NCBI GenBank assembly: GCA_018780265.1
Contig: JADMJV010000040.1
Span: 22,253 to 86,252 of the forward strand
Direction: 5' to 3'
DNA from: a bacterium
GTDB lineage: Bacteria; Vulcanimicrobiota; Xenobia; Xenobiales; JADMJV01
Length of the DNA stretch: 64,000 bases
Shown in pieces: positions 9,801 to 17,545 of the stretch. Every line of letters begins with the position of its first letter. Within the stretch, counting starts at the first letter, position 1. Position numbers and translations under genes: made by a program. The notes beneath the pieces are model-generated. The model was not told where the DNA came from, made no database searches, and worked only from the letters and a program-made list of their open reading frames with translations.

Positions 9801-11171
9801 GATCGGCTTGACCGCCTTGCCCGAGACAAACGCCCCATAAACGGTGGCCCGGGGGGGTAGAGTGACCTTGAGAAACTGCTTGCGATTGTTGCGCATGGTA
9901 TAGGTGAAGGCAGACACCAGTTTGCCCTCTTCGGTGACCAGAGTCAGCGCCTCGGCCCCCTCGATGGCCGCCGTGAGCACGGGCAGTTCCTCACCTTTGT
10001 GGCTGCTCAGCGAGATCTGGTAGGGCTGCTGGTGATACTCATAGGCCAGCATCAAAGGGTTGGAGGTCATCGCGCAGACCTGGGTGGGAAGCTCCTTGAC
10101 GTCGATCGGTCGGGCCTCTTGCAAGGTTCCCTGGGTCAGTTCCACCCCGCCGGTCGAGAGAATCCCGATCGAGCCTTTGACTCTTTCCAGCCCGTCCATG
10201 GTCAGAGTGGGCAGGCTCCAGGTGTCGCCTGTCAGCGGCTTCTCGTAGGTGACCGTGAAGCTGTACTCACCGCTCACCGGTTCGCTGAGACGCACGTCTA
10301 TTTGATGGTCATTGGCGGTCCAACTGGCCAGATGAGCCCCCTGCACATCCACCACCTCGACCTCCTTGGGGCACTGCAGTCGAAATCGCTGGACGCTGTT
10401 GCGCAAGATCGAAAGCTGAACCTGACTGGTCAGGCGCACGTCGCGCTCCCCCACCGTGGCCAGCGTGAACAGGCGGGCATACATGCGAGGTTTTTCGTTT
10501 TTTGGCTTGCCGCGCAGGGCCGGGTGGGCAGCCAATGGCGTCCATGAGAAGGTGACCGAGGCGCCGCCGGGCAAGGCCCCGCTGACCACCGTGGCGCCCG
10601 ATTTCTGGACATTGTTGAGGGGAATTTTGGGATTGCTGGTGATTTCGATGTCCTTGCCGGGCACCACCAGGCGCAAGCGGCTCACGGCGCTGGCCGGAGT
10701 GAGCAATGCGAAGGAGCGGCTGGCCCCGGCATTGGCTAAGGGCAGGTAGTAGACCAATTTTAGCTGATGGCTGCCGGTGCGGTGCACCAGAGCCGTCAGT
10801 CCCCCCTCTTCACGCGGCTGGGTGAGCAGCGGTTGGCCATCCAGATGAGCCGACTCGAGCACTACCGGGCTGGCCAGCAGATCGAGGCTGACCCAGCCCT
10901 GACCGTAGACGCTCAATTTGAGATCGGCCTCTACACGCGCGAAACGATCCTCCACGCTGACCCGATAGTCCCCTTGGGGAAATAGATGGGTCACCGGAGC
11001 GGCCGGCCCCCCCGTCACAGGCGGCGTGGCCGGACCGGTGCGAGTGAGCTGCAAAAATCGGTCCAGGGATAGGGTCACCGTCCCATTCACGGCGGGCTGG
11101 GCCTCGGCTTCCTGGGCCCAGACCCCAGATGGGCACAGGAATAACAAAACGAGACAGAGGAGGTACTTCAT
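6870..11171 (-). CDS. Giant secreted/membrane protein made of two homologous halves
   Basis: A 1433-residue protein of no family I recognise. It starts with a signal peptide (MKYLLCLVLLFLCPSGVWA). The sequence then repeats itself with an offset of 724 residues: the GDYRV segments, the GWxxxDLL strands, the LTPAS/VTPAT stretches, PIDVxELP and the MVT(H/E)xSPxI segments recur in the same order. Each half is a long beta-rich domain followed by hydrophobic helices (about 650-725 and 1335-1405). Right at the junction, residues 727-749 read like a second signal peptide ending in PPAHA, directly before the second copy. This looks like a fusion of two tandem paralogues. A large extracytoplasmic adhesion or envelope role is only a guess. 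Confidence 0.8.
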   Translation of the reverse strand: MKYLLCLVLLFLCPSGVWAQEAEAQPAVNGTVTLSLDRFLQLTRTGPATPPVTGGPAAPVTHLFPQGDYRVSVEDRFARVEADLKLSVYGQGWVSLDLLASPVVLESAHLDGQPLLTQPREEGGLTALVHRTGSHQLKLVYYLPLANAGASRSFALLTPASAVSRLRLVVPGKDIEITSNPKIPLNNVQKSGATVVSGALPGGASVTFSWTPLAAHPALRGKPKNEKPRMYARLFTLATVGERDVRLTSQVQLSILRNSVQRFRLQCPKEVEVVDVQGAHLASWTANDHQIDVRLSEPVSGEYSFTVTYEKPLTGDTWSLPTLTMDGLERVKGSIGILSTGGVELTQGTLQEARPIDVKELPTQVCAMTSNPLMLAYEYHQQPYQISLSSHKGEELPVLTAAIEGAEALTLVTEEGKLVSAFTYTMRNNRKQFLKVTLPPRATVYGAFVSGKAVKPIQDGENQVRIPLASAGQESFPVELAYVQEENTSGWLGSSHLIAPKVDVPICNLNWSIYQPPSRTVFWTGGTMAAGQRTLAVAGAVGGGERDKDMDGAAPTGQAAPAPSAEASIADEKESYARKTQGRMASGEGYFKADNRMANIVRSATQGAFPVRVEIPRQGRVLEFSQLMVTHDSPQIVLHYSSQAARQLIWLGVALVTAGLGLSQRRRPRGWKLLLAAWAVLVFGNLESTPVGLVKGALWLGWVISLLGWLASQRGPWQDYLQAWRRGRGLVSGAVLVLMFSTSTPPAHAQGPGGGTVTVPLADFLKLSQKKPGTGSRPADTAPTAWLLTAGDYRVQAASGARWGNVDAQLSLSILHGGWQEIDLLPGEVVLQQALFDGQSVPVYNKEGRYHALVRGPGQHKLRLQYHLAVSSEGAASTLALVTPATQASSLRLVLPAGMKVTSSPEVPFQRRSATLTEGAFSAPNLSLSWSSAAASAQLNGQSRGEKARLTARVYSLLSVSDTVARCKTRIDYQILRNEVDTLSVLVPVDAEVVDVACEGLANWTTSERGNARQVNLFLAQPASGTLSVTLSLEKGISQIDSTWDVPTLEVPGVERMKGSLGVETSGGIEVTAATQDSVRPIDVAELPAEVSGMCSNPTVLAFEYHRQPYRLALETHKGKEVNVLTATIDKGRGETLVTPEGKLVTHLLLSVRNNHKQYLELQLPAGAEVWSTFVNGQAVKPIKAEGGKVRMRLESSRSGESGVSAFPAEITYVQQSSLHPWLGKLEVQVPQVDMPISDLGWQLYLPQEWKVLRLGGTMQEATSLEPIAAGAPQPVQEQQRSDAPVSDRLQQMVSAAQQGVLPVRVEVPKVGQVLTFQRLMVTEESPVIQVTLTSKPALEAADWMFFAVSLMLGAWLALKPRGWILLLTGYLACRMVSGFQLPLLGSLQSGLGVGLALWLLNHFEALLAAWQSRRRAAVVPDPAPAEGGEADS

Positions 11172-11269
11172 AGGCGGATTTGTCGCAAGCCATACCGGTA
11201 TATTTCTTCCCCGACGAAAGTGCTATGCTCCAGGTCGGAGGTGGTGGAGAATCTTGGCCATTACAAACT

Positions 11270-11446
11270 TTACCGGTGCAGCCCTGGATTCTGCAAATGG
11301 GGCCTGAAGCCGAGGACCTGGGCGAAATCCTCGAGGAGCTTCAGGAAGCCACCCATCCGCAACTCGGTGCGATGCGGCAGGTTTTCGGGCAGGGCTAGCC
11401 CCAGGGCCCCCAAATGGGATTCTAACTTGAAGGGACGATTCCGCAC
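11270..11446 (-). pseudogene. Possible short or truncated CDS, unrecognised
   Basis: Minus-strand frame of 58 codons from GTG 11446, with protein-like composition (VRNRPFKLESHLGALGLALP, then ENLPHRTELRMGGFLKLLED). The open frame extends upstream only to a stop near 11485 and has no good start or ribosome site, so it may be the tail of a lost gene. It lies in the 344 bp between the giant secreted protein (11171) and the small membrane protein (11516). A competing plus-strand frame at 11180-11398 is no better supported. Confidence 0.25.
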
Positions 11447-11503
11447 AAAGACCGGCTCGGCACCAAATGACGAATATCATAGTATGCAACTGTCCGCCTG
11501 CTC

Positions 11504-11509
11504 TACAGT
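11504..11509 (+). promoter_or_regulatory. Putative -10 element of a leaderless promoter (83-aa membrane protein)
   Basis: TACAGT ends six bases (AAGGTT) before the ATG at 11516. This is the same spacing as at four other genes of the window. AAGG could instead act as a weak, too-close ribosome site. Confidence 0.45.
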
Positions 11510-11515
11510 AAGGTT

Positions 11516-11767
11516 ATGATACGCGACCTCTTGGGCGTGGCGTTGGGGGCGGGCCTCTTCTTGGCCCTTCTCTACTTCGGCTTTCACGCAATGCAATCAG
11601 ACACTTTCAAATACTCGACCTGGATGGGTGTCTGCTACATGGCAATGTGCTTCTTCGCCTCCGTAGCGGTAGCTCGAATGGTGTCCGGTGGCGGAAGGAA
11701 CCCGGCCGGGGACGGGCGCAACCCCGTTTTCATGCAGCCTTATCTGAAAGGGTTCCTCGAGGCATGA
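11516..11767 (+). CDS. Small two-helix membrane protein
   Basis: The 83 residues contain two hydrophobic helices (about 5-24 and 36-56) and a Gly/Asn/Pro-rich cytoplasmic-type tail (SGGGRNPAGDGRNP). I recognise no family. The start is supported by a TACAGT hexamer at leaderless spacing. Its neighbours give no functional clue. Confidence 0.55.
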   Translation: MIRDLLGVALGAGLFLALLYFGFHAMQSDTFKYSTWMGVCYMAMCFFASVAVARMVSGGGRNPAGDGRNPVFMQPYLKGFLEA

Positions 11768-12097
11768 ATGCAGTTAGGGTTCGGGAGCCGAACTTGAAAC
11801 TCGCAACGTCATCGTTCGCGAGAAAACCTTTCGCCACAAGGGTTTTGTAGATTCCTTGCAGAGCGACCGGGCCGTCCTCCGTCGAGCGACACGGTAGGTA
11901 CTGCACGTAAACGGGATTGCTCCCGCCGGGGACTGACCAACCCGGTTTCTATGTATCGAAGGGTCCTGGCTGTTCCTGTGGAGCCAGAAAAAGCCCGAAT
12001 GGAAACTCAAACTCTGGGAGGTGATGCGTGGCATTTCCAGGGATTGGCACCCAGGTGGGCGGACCGGGTTACGGTCCATTAGCGCCCGGCCGCGCCC
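11768..12097. other. Intergenic stretch, no supported gene
   Basis: The 330 bp hold no ORF with credible coding character. A Gly/Pro-rich frame from GTG 12028 (AFPGIGTQVGGPGYGPLAPG), with GGAGG nearby, runs on antisense through vapC and is not convincing. No tRNA or terminator hairpin was seen. Confidence 0.5.
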
Positions 12098-12484
12098 CTA
12101 GCACAGCGGGATATCGGTTAGCGGAAAATCGTTTCCCTTACAAAGCAGTCGTTCACCGGAGTGTCGCGCCAGGGCATAGGAGCAGCAATCGCCCAAATTC
12201 AGTCGAGCCGGATGCTGGCCTTTGCCGAAACGTCGGTAGGCCTGACGTGCGATTTCTGCTTGCTCACGATTCATCCCCGCCATCTCGATTTGGGCTGAGT
12301 AGACAAATAGATCGAGTTCCCGACCTCCTGCAGGCCCCTTTTTTGCCTCCATGACGATTGAAGTTTCCAGCATCGAAACGGGGCTCATAAGTCGGCGGGG
12401 ATCGCTAGATATCAAGGTCGTAAAATGCTCGGCCTCTTCTTCGCCGAGAAGAATTGCCACCAACGCCGAGGAATCAATCACCAT
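12098..12484 (-). CDS. vapC: VapC-type PIN-domain toxin
   Basis: A 128-residue PIN-domain ribonuclease. VIDSSALVAILLGEEEA carries the first acidic residue (D4) and the nearby Glu, SMLETSIVM the second, and LNLGDCCSYALAR the third (the GDC-type motif of VapC). The start at ATG 12484 lies 11 bases inside the end of vapB, as expected for this operon type. The longer in-frame upstream extension belongs to antisense vapB sequence and is rejected. VapC toxins cleave tRNA or rRNA when freed from VapB. Confidence 0.9.
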   Translation of the reverse strand: MVIDSSALVAILLGEEEAEHFTTLISSDPRRLMSPVSMLETSIVMEAKKGPAGGRELDLFVYSAQIEMAGMNREQAEIARQAYRRFGKGQHPARLNLGDCCSYALARHSGERLLCKGNDFPLTDIPLC

Positions 12485-12737
12485 CAGAAAATCCGCCCAG
12501 TTCATCGTAGCCAAGGATTTCGTGGGTTGGCCGCTGGTCAAGGTCAGGCAAAGCCCTGCACCGCCGAGATATTTCCAGCAAGGTGTCCCTGAGATCCGGC
12601 GCCTGCCTGCGACCGTTCAGGCGTTCCAGGCGTTCTTCTAGAGCCCGGGTCACAGCCTGGGTGAGTGTCTCGCCGGTTTCTCTGGCGACCTGGTGGGCCA
12701 GACTCTCGGTCCGTGCGTTCTTGATATTGAGAGCCAT
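12474..12737 (-). CDS. vapB: VapB-type antitoxin (PSK operon transcription-factor family)
   Basis: An 87-residue antitoxin starting MALNIKN at 12737. The sequence ALNIKNARTESLAHQVAR, then TGETLTQAVTRALEERLERL, is the ribbon-helix-helix type DNA-binding part. The C-terminal HEILGYDELGG is the toxin-binding tail typical of this family. An in-frame GTG at 12752 could add five residues. It overlaps vapC by 11 bases and should repress its own promoter through the repeats just upstream. Confidence 0.92.
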   Translation of the reverse strand: MALNIKNARTESLAHQVARETGETLTQAVTRALEERLERLNGRRQAPDLRDTLLEISRRCRALPDLDQRPTHEILGYDELGGFSDGD

Positions 12738-12788
12738 TCCACCTTCCACCAATTATGCAGTATTCCACCTTGGAAGTTTACAAGGTGG
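12736..12788 (-). promoter_or_regulatory. vapBC promoter/operator region with repeats
   Basis: An 8-base inverted repeat, CCACCTTG (12765-12772) and CAAGGTGG (12781-12788), is separated by 8 bases. ATTCCACCTT also occurs twice in direct orientation (12736-12745 and 12762-12771), the first copy covering the vapB start. On the minus strand CATAAT at 12757-12752 is a possible -10 box and TTGTAA at 12783-12778 a poorly spaced -35. Autoregulation by VapB-VapC through these repeats is inference from the family. Confidence 0.55.
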
Positions 12789-12909
12789 ATTGAAAACGGT
12801 CAAGGTCGCTCCACGGCCCTTTATTCTGCAACGGAAGCGTGGCTCAGCCCCAGAAGGTACGGCCGAATCTGGAAGAACCTCAAACCCACTGCTTCTAAGG
12901 GGGAATATC

Positions 12910-13116
12910 GTGAAAGTTATCCTTATCGGTCTGTCGGCTTTGCTATTGGTAAGTTGCTCGGGGACACCCCAACAGGCTGCGTCGAGTCCTTCTCCCCAGA
13001 CAGCGAGCGCAAGTCCAGTTTTGACCGAATTGCCCACCCCCGAACTCGACCGAGGTGTCCAGGCCGGGCAACCCGTCAGCCGTCGTGGCGATGTATCGGG
13101 AACGTGGCTGCTGTAA
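12910..13116 (+). CDS. Small lipoprotein
   Basis: The GTG at 12910, eight bases after an AAGGGGG ribosome site, opens a 68-residue protein. It has a short signal sequence (MKVILIGLSALLLVSC) and a lipobox LVSC, so Cys17 should be lipidated by the Lgt encoded at 56940. The mature part is Ser/Pro/Thr-rich and disordered (SGTPQQAASSPSPQTASASP) and ends RRGDVSGTWLL. No family is recognised; it resembles the tethers of truncated lipoproteins, so a broken longer gene is possible. The longer frame that begins at 12583 is antisense to vapB and not used. Confidence 0.6.
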   Translation: MKVILIGLSALLLVSCSGTPQQAASSPSPQTASASPVLTELPTPELDRGVQAGQPVSRRGDVSGTWLL

Positions 13117-13196
13117 GAATACTGGTATGCCCTGAAGTCTGGAGAATCTCGTAAGGCAGAACCCCTCTGTGCCAAGATGGGGGCCACTGAGAGCAG

Positions 13197-13808
13197 TCAG
13201 GGCCCGATTTGGGCCTGCGCTTTGCGGGCCTGAGAACTTCCGGGGTCGCAGCGCAATGCCTGAGAGACGGCCGATTTGGCCCCTGCCTTATCATTGTCCT
13301 TCAGGCAGGCCTCAGCCAGATGAACCCAGCCGTTGACATAGGAAGGATTGATGTCCAGAGCTTTCTGCAAGACGTGCCTGGCCTCTTTAAGCTGCCCCAA
13401 TTGGGTGTAGACCAGGCCAAGGTTGCCGTAAGGCCATTCGAACTTAGGGTAGCGCCGAATGCAATCCTTAAAGGTCGCCTCGGCCGCCTTGAAGTCCCCC
13501 CCCGCCATCTGGTTGTAGCCGGCGATGTTTAACTGCACTGCTTCAGGGACCACTGGATAGCGAGGGATATAACAATCCAGATAGACTCGTGCCTGCCGGC
13601 CAACCCCACCAGGGTCTCCTTTGATGCTCCGATTCAGAGCATCGCGAGCCTGTTCGGTCCAGCCGGAACGCTTGTAGGCCTGAGCCATCTCATAATATTC
13701 GGCAGGTGTTTTGCCGTCGGGAACCTTCTCGGGCAGGCCCTGAGCCAGGCCCATACAGAGCGAAAACGCTACGGCTACGAGCAGAGATTTCAATCTGTTC
13801 TTCATCAC
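13197..13808 (-). CDS. Secreted TPR-repeat protein
   Basis: The 203 residues start with a signal peptide (MMKNRLKSLLVAVAFSLCMG) and continue as tetratricopeptide repeats. YYEMAQAYKRSGWTEQARDA, then QLNIAGYNQMAGGDFKAAEA, WPYGNLGLVYTQLGQLKEAR and GWVHLAEACLKDNDKAGAKS each show the W/L-G-Y-A-P pattern. It probably serves as a periplasmic or outer-surface scaffold. It is divergent from the 136-residue repeat protein with 59 bp between starts. Confidence 0.8.
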   Translation of the reverse strand: MMKNRLKSLLVAVAFSLCMGLAQGLPEKVPDGKTPAEYYEMAQAYKRSGWTEQARDALNRSIKGDPGGVGRQARVYLDCYIPRYPVVPEAVQLNIAGYNQMAGGDFKAAEATFKDCIRRYPKFEWPYGNLGLVYTQLGQLKEARHVLQKALDINPSYVNGWVHLAEACLKDNDKAGAKSAVSQALRCDPGSSQARKAQAQIGP

Positions 13809-13855
13809 GGGGAATTCTCCGCAGCCTACTTTAGTCCCGCCGCCAAGCTTGATGG

Positions 13856-13861
13856 TAGAAT
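13856..13861 (+). promoter_or_regulatory. Putative -10 element of a leaderless promoter (136-aa repeat protein)
   Basis: TAGAAT ends six bases (GGTTCG) before the ATG at 13868. No Shine-Dalgarno sequence precedes the start, which fits leaderless translation. Confidence 0.5.
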
Positions 13862-13867
13862 GGTTCG

Positions 13868-14278
13868 ATGATCAAAATTGTGCTACTTCTGCTGGCCACT
13901 ACACTACTGGCGCAGGCTGACGCAACAGTGCGTGTTGAGGGGATGCCCTGGGCCACAATCCAGAGCGATGGATGCCTGCGGATTCACGGTTATATCGTGG
14001 GTTATTTGGAGAAGGACGGGACCATTCGTCGCCGGGGTACACGCATTGGCGAAATCGACGAGAAGGGACGTCTGCGTTACCAGGGAGTGCTGGTGGGCGA
14101 GTTGGAAAATAATGGCACGCTGCGCTCCCAGGGCTGCATCGTTGGCAGCATCGAGGAGAGCGGCACCATTCGGCGGGGCGGCAGTCTCTGGGGGGAGTTG
14201 GAAAAAGGCGATCCCCAGTCACGGCGGGCCACAGCCGCATTGCTGTTCTTCTTTCGCGACGACTTCGTGCAACCTTAA
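13868..14278 (+). CDS. Secreted protein of short beta repeats
   Basis: A 136-residue protein with an N-terminal signal peptide (MIKIVLLLLATTLLAQADA). It then has four or five near-regular repeats of about 18 residues with the pattern G-x-I-x-x-x-G-x-I-R-x-x-G-x-x-x-G-x-I-E (for example GTIRRRGTRIGEIDEKGRLR). Alternating IxG and RxxG positions suggest short antiparallel strands, as in small beta-flower or beta-solenoid proteins; the analogy is structural only. It ends with a poorly conserved tail LLFFFRDDFVQP. The function is unknown. Confidence 0.65.
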   Translation: MIKIVLLLLATTLLAQADATVRVEGMPWATIQSDGCLRIHGYIVGYLEKDGTIRRRGTRIGEIDEKGRLRYQGVLVGELENNGTLRSQGCIVGSIEESGTIRRGGSLWGELEKGDPQSRRATAALLFFFRDDFVQP

Positions 14279-14284
14279 TCGCGC

Positions 14285-16450
14285 TCAGGCGTAGCGCAGC
14301 CGCAAGGCGTTGCTGACCACAAAGAGGCTGGACAGGGCCATAGCCGAGGCTCCCCAGGCCGGCTGCAACTGCCCCAGGGCCGCCCAGGGCAGCAACACCA
14401 TATTGTAGCCAAAAGCCCAGACCAGGTTCCAGCGGATGTTGGTCATCACTTTGCGCGATAGCTGCAGGGCGCGAACCAGCAGGCGCAAGTCGTCTTGCAT
14501 CAGCACTACCTGGGCGCTTTCCAGAGCGATGGAAGTGCCATTGCCCACGGCGATGCCCACGTTGGCCTGGGCCAGGGCGGGAGCGTCGTTAATGCCGTCC
14601 CCCACGAAGGCCACTTTTTGTCGCGATTGAATCTCTTCTAACAGGGTCAACTTCTGTTGGGGTGTGGCTCGCCAGCGAAAATGGTCAATGCCGAGTTGAC
14701 TGGCTACGGCAGATACGGCTCGCTCTTGATCGCCGCTGATGAGCCACAAGTCCAGACCCAGCCGGCGCAGTTGCTGCAACGTTTCTGCTGCCTCCGGGCG
14801 GGGCGGATCTGCCAGTGCCAGGCTCCCCTGCAACTCCCCGTTTAAGCTGAGATGAACCACCGTCCAGCCGTTTTCTGACCATTCTGGGGGCGCCTGTGCG
14901 GCCTGATTCTGACCAATTTCCACCCATCCCTCAGGCACACGGGCGCGCGCGCCCCAGCCGGGCTCGACGGAGAACTCGCTGGCCTGGGCCAGCGTCAATC
15001 CGCGTCGTTGTGCCTCGGCCACCAGAGAGCGGGCCAGCGGGTGCTCGGATCCGCTCTCCACGGCGGCGGCCAACCCCAGCAGCCGATTTTCGTCCAGTCC
15101 GTGCAGAGCCTGCAAGACCGGTTTGCCCTGGGTGAGGGTGCCGGTCTTGTCAAAGGCCACTGCCTGCACCTCGGCCAGATTCTGGAGCGCCTCGCCCGAA
15201 TGAAAGAGAATACCCAACTGGGCGGCCCGGCCCGATCCTACCAGCAGAGAAGTCGGCACGGCCAGGCCCATTGCGCAGGGGCAGGCCACCACCAACACCG
15301 TGATCGCATGATACGGATTGCCTCCCCAATAGGCCAACGTGAGCACAGCCAGCACCAGCACCAAGGGCACAAAGACGCTGACCACGCGGTCGGCCAGGTG
15401 CTGGATGGGAGGTCGCTTACTTTGAGCCTCGCTAACCACACGAGCGATGCGAGCCAGCAAGGTGTCCTCCCCCACGGCCGTCACTTCCACTGTCAGGGGC
15501 GCGTGGCCCAGCACTGACCCGCCCACAACCAGGTCTCCCACCTTCTTAGGAACAGGTTGACTCTCGCCGGTCAACATCGATTCGTCAGCCCACGAGTCTC
15601 CGTCTACAACCTTGCCATCGCTGGGAACAGCCGAGCCTGGCAATACCCGCGCCCTATCCCCGGGCAGCAACTGTGCGCTGTCGATGGTGCGCCCATCCAC
15701 CAGCAGGGCCTCGCGCGGCTGCAGGTTGAGTAGCCTCTCCAGAGCCGAGCGGGCTCTCCCTTTGGCCAGTTCTTCCAGATGCTTCCCAAGCATGACCATG
15801 GCGATGACCACGCCCGAAGCTTCAAAACTCACATGGTGGGCCCCATGGGTCAGGTCCCAACAGCCCTGAGCGTAGGCGGCACTGGTGCCCATGATCACCA
15901 GCGTATTCATGTCCGGGCTACCCGAACGAGCCGCGTGCCAGCCCCTACGATAGAAAGCCAGGCCCGGTCCAAACTGAATCAACGTGCCCAGCACCCACTG
16001 CACTTCCGGGATCATGACAAACAGCAACGGGACGGTAAGAGTCCAGGTCAACCATAGCTTCCAAGGCCGGCTGCGGGCTCCGTCCCCCCCGCTATGGACG
16101 CCCAGCAGCCCATCCAACTGGCGAACCAGGGCGGGATGAGCCACAAACTCCACCTTCAGCTTTTTGTCCCAGTGAGCGTTCAACACGCCTGGCAGTTGCT
16201 GAACCTCAGACAAGCGATCGGCTGGAGCCGACCAACTCATGGTTTGAATGGCCACCTGGTAGCCACTGGCGGACACCGCCTGGCACAACTGGCCCAGCGA
16301 GGTTTGCTGGGGGTCGTAGTCAACCCGGGCCTGTTCGGTGGCCAGATTGACCTGCGCCGAGATCACTCCCACCTGCTTTTTCAAAGCACGCTCCAGGCGC
16401 CCGGAACACATGGCGCAGGTCATGCCCTGAACCGGAAATTGGACTCTCAT
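14285..16450 (-). CDS. copA: Copper-type P1B ATPase
   Basis: A 721-residue heavy-metal-translocating ATPase. An N-terminal HMA domain carries GMTCAMC (C12, C15). The actuator loop GESQPVP, the intramembrane metal site CPC (C390-P391-C392, CPCAMGLAVPTS), the phosphorylation site DKTGTLT (D434) and GDGINDAPA in the hinge all fit a Cu(+) exporter of the CopA type. The ATG at 16450 has AAGGAG just upstream; an in-frame TTG at 16486 is less likely. No CopZ or copper regulator is adjacent. The 3' end lies 6 bp from the end of the convergent repeat-protein gene. Confidence 0.95.
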   Translation of the reverse strand: MRVQFPVQGMTCAMCSGRLERALKKQVGVISAQVNLATEQARVDYDPQQTSLGQLCQAVSASGYQVAIQTMSWSAPADRLSEVQQLPGVLNAHWDKKLKVEFVAHPALVRQLDGLLGVHSGGDGARSRPWKLWLTWTLTVPLLFVMIPEVQWVLGTLIQFGPGLAFYRRGWHAARSGSPDMNTLVIMGTSAAYAQGCWDLTHGAHHVSFEASGVVIAMVMLGKHLEELAKGRARSALERLLNLQPREALLVDGRTIDSAQLLPGDRARVLPGSAVPSDGKVVDGDSWADESMLTGESQPVPKKVGDLVVGGSVLGHAPLTVEVTAVGEDTLLARIARVVSEAQSKRPPIQHLADRVVSVFVPLVLVLAVLTLAYWGGNPYHAITVLVVACPCAMGLAVPTSLLVGSGRAAQLGILFHSGEALQNLAEVQAVAFDKTGTLTQGKPVLQALHGLDENRLLGLAAAVESGSEHPLARSLVAEAQRRGLTLAQASEFSVEPGWGARARVPEGWVEIGQNQAAQAPPEWSENGWTVVHLSLNGELQGSLALADPPRPEAAETLQQLRRLGLDLWLISGDQERAVSAVASQLGIDHFRWRATPQQKLTLLEEIQSRQKVAFVGDGINDAPALAQANVGIAVGNGTSIALESAQVVLMQDDLRLLVRALQLSRKVMTNIRWNLVWAFGYNMVLLPWAALGQLQPAWGASAMALSSLFVVSNALRLRYA

Positions 16451-16498
16451 GTCTCCTTGATATGCGTTCGGGGCCACAACTGGCAAGCCTTTGAAAGA

Positions 16499-17545
16499 TT
16501 GAGGCGAGCTCTTCTGTGGTTGGCAGTGGGACTGGCTGCCTGGGCCGAGGGTGCACCTGTTCGAGTGAGCCTGGGCGCCGTGCTGGTCAGTGACGATGAT
16601 GGTCAGCGCCGGGTTACCATCACACCTTGCTCAATAATATGCTGGGAGTGGACGACCCTCGCTGGCAAGAAGAGAAGGCAGCGGGCAACAAGATCGCCCT
16701 ACAGCAGCCGGGCAAGTTAACCGTCTTTTTTCGCTATGGACCGGGCCCCCGGCCAACGGGTCAGGGATTCTCCAGCCACGACTACAACTTTGTGGCCATG
16801 CCAGGGTCGCCCCCGCCAGACCCCTGCAGACGCCCCATATTGGAGGCCTTGCCCACGAAATCGGTCACTACCTGGGCCTGTCTCATACCTTTCCGCGCGT
16901 GTTTGACAACCTGGAGCAACTCGAAAGCGCCCTGGCCGAAAACAAGAATGCCCTGGATGGGGATGGTTTGAGCGACACTTTGCCAGACCCGGAAATGCGC
17001 AGCAACGAGTGCGCCGAAAATCCCGCGGTCTCGAAGCAACGCTTTGTGCTGCCTCGCGACAACAGCATGTCCTGCTACTGCCAACGCGACCGAATCTCTC
17101 CCCAGCAGCAGAGGCGGGCCCGCTGGCTCTTGGAATGGCGACAGAAAAATCAGATGTGCCTGCCCACTCATCGGTTGCAGTCTGCCTTAGAGAGTGATGC
17201 ACAGTTGTTCGGTCGGGCCAGTCTCGGTTCCAGCCTCCGCTTGAAACTCAAAGTCCCCCGCAACAACACCTACCGGCTGACCTTCTATCCCACCAAGGCG
17301 CCCGACTACGGCATTGTGCAGCTGGCACTGGACGGCCTGGACGGTGGCCAGCGACTGCGACCTCTACGGGGCGCTGGTGCTGCCTGGAGGTGAGATCTCT
17401 TGCGGTCAGAACGGATTGGAGGCCGGAGAACACAGACTCACCATTCGAGTGACCGGCAAGAACCCGTGGGCCAACTGGCTACAATTGGGGGATGGACTGT
17501 TTTCAGCTGATCCCGTTGAAGTTCTAAGGCTGAACTCGACCGTTG
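16499..17545 (+). pseudogene. Secreted M43-type (pappalysin-like) metalloprotease, frameshifted
   Basis: Four pieces of one gene lie in order in three different frames. Piece 1 (about 16499-16620) is signal-peptide-like (LRRALLWLAVGLAAWAEG). Piece 2 (about 16620-16800) reads MLNNMLGVDDPRW and GKLTVFFRYG with TGQGFSSHDYNFVAM. Piece 3 (about 16815-17340) has the zinc motif HEIGHYLGLSH (codons from 16854), the metzincin HExxHxxGxxH signature, plus a Cys-containing MSCYC segment. Piece 4 (about 17340-17545) begins SDCDLYGALVLPGGE and resembles a pre-peptidase C-terminal beta domain. Shifts fall near 16620, 16800-16830 and 17340. Intact members are secreted zinc endopeptidases. The shifts could be true decay or sequencing error. 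Confidence 0.75.

Noticed and set aside
12028..12354. Gly/Pro-rich plus-strand frame beginning AFPGIGTQVGGPG
   Set aside because: Most of it is antisense to vapC; the free 5' part is only about 25 codons and has no recognisable family.
13858..13900. GGTTCGA-containing segments as possible tRNA T-arms (for example near 13862)
   Set aside because: No acceptor stem or anticodon arm could be folded around them.
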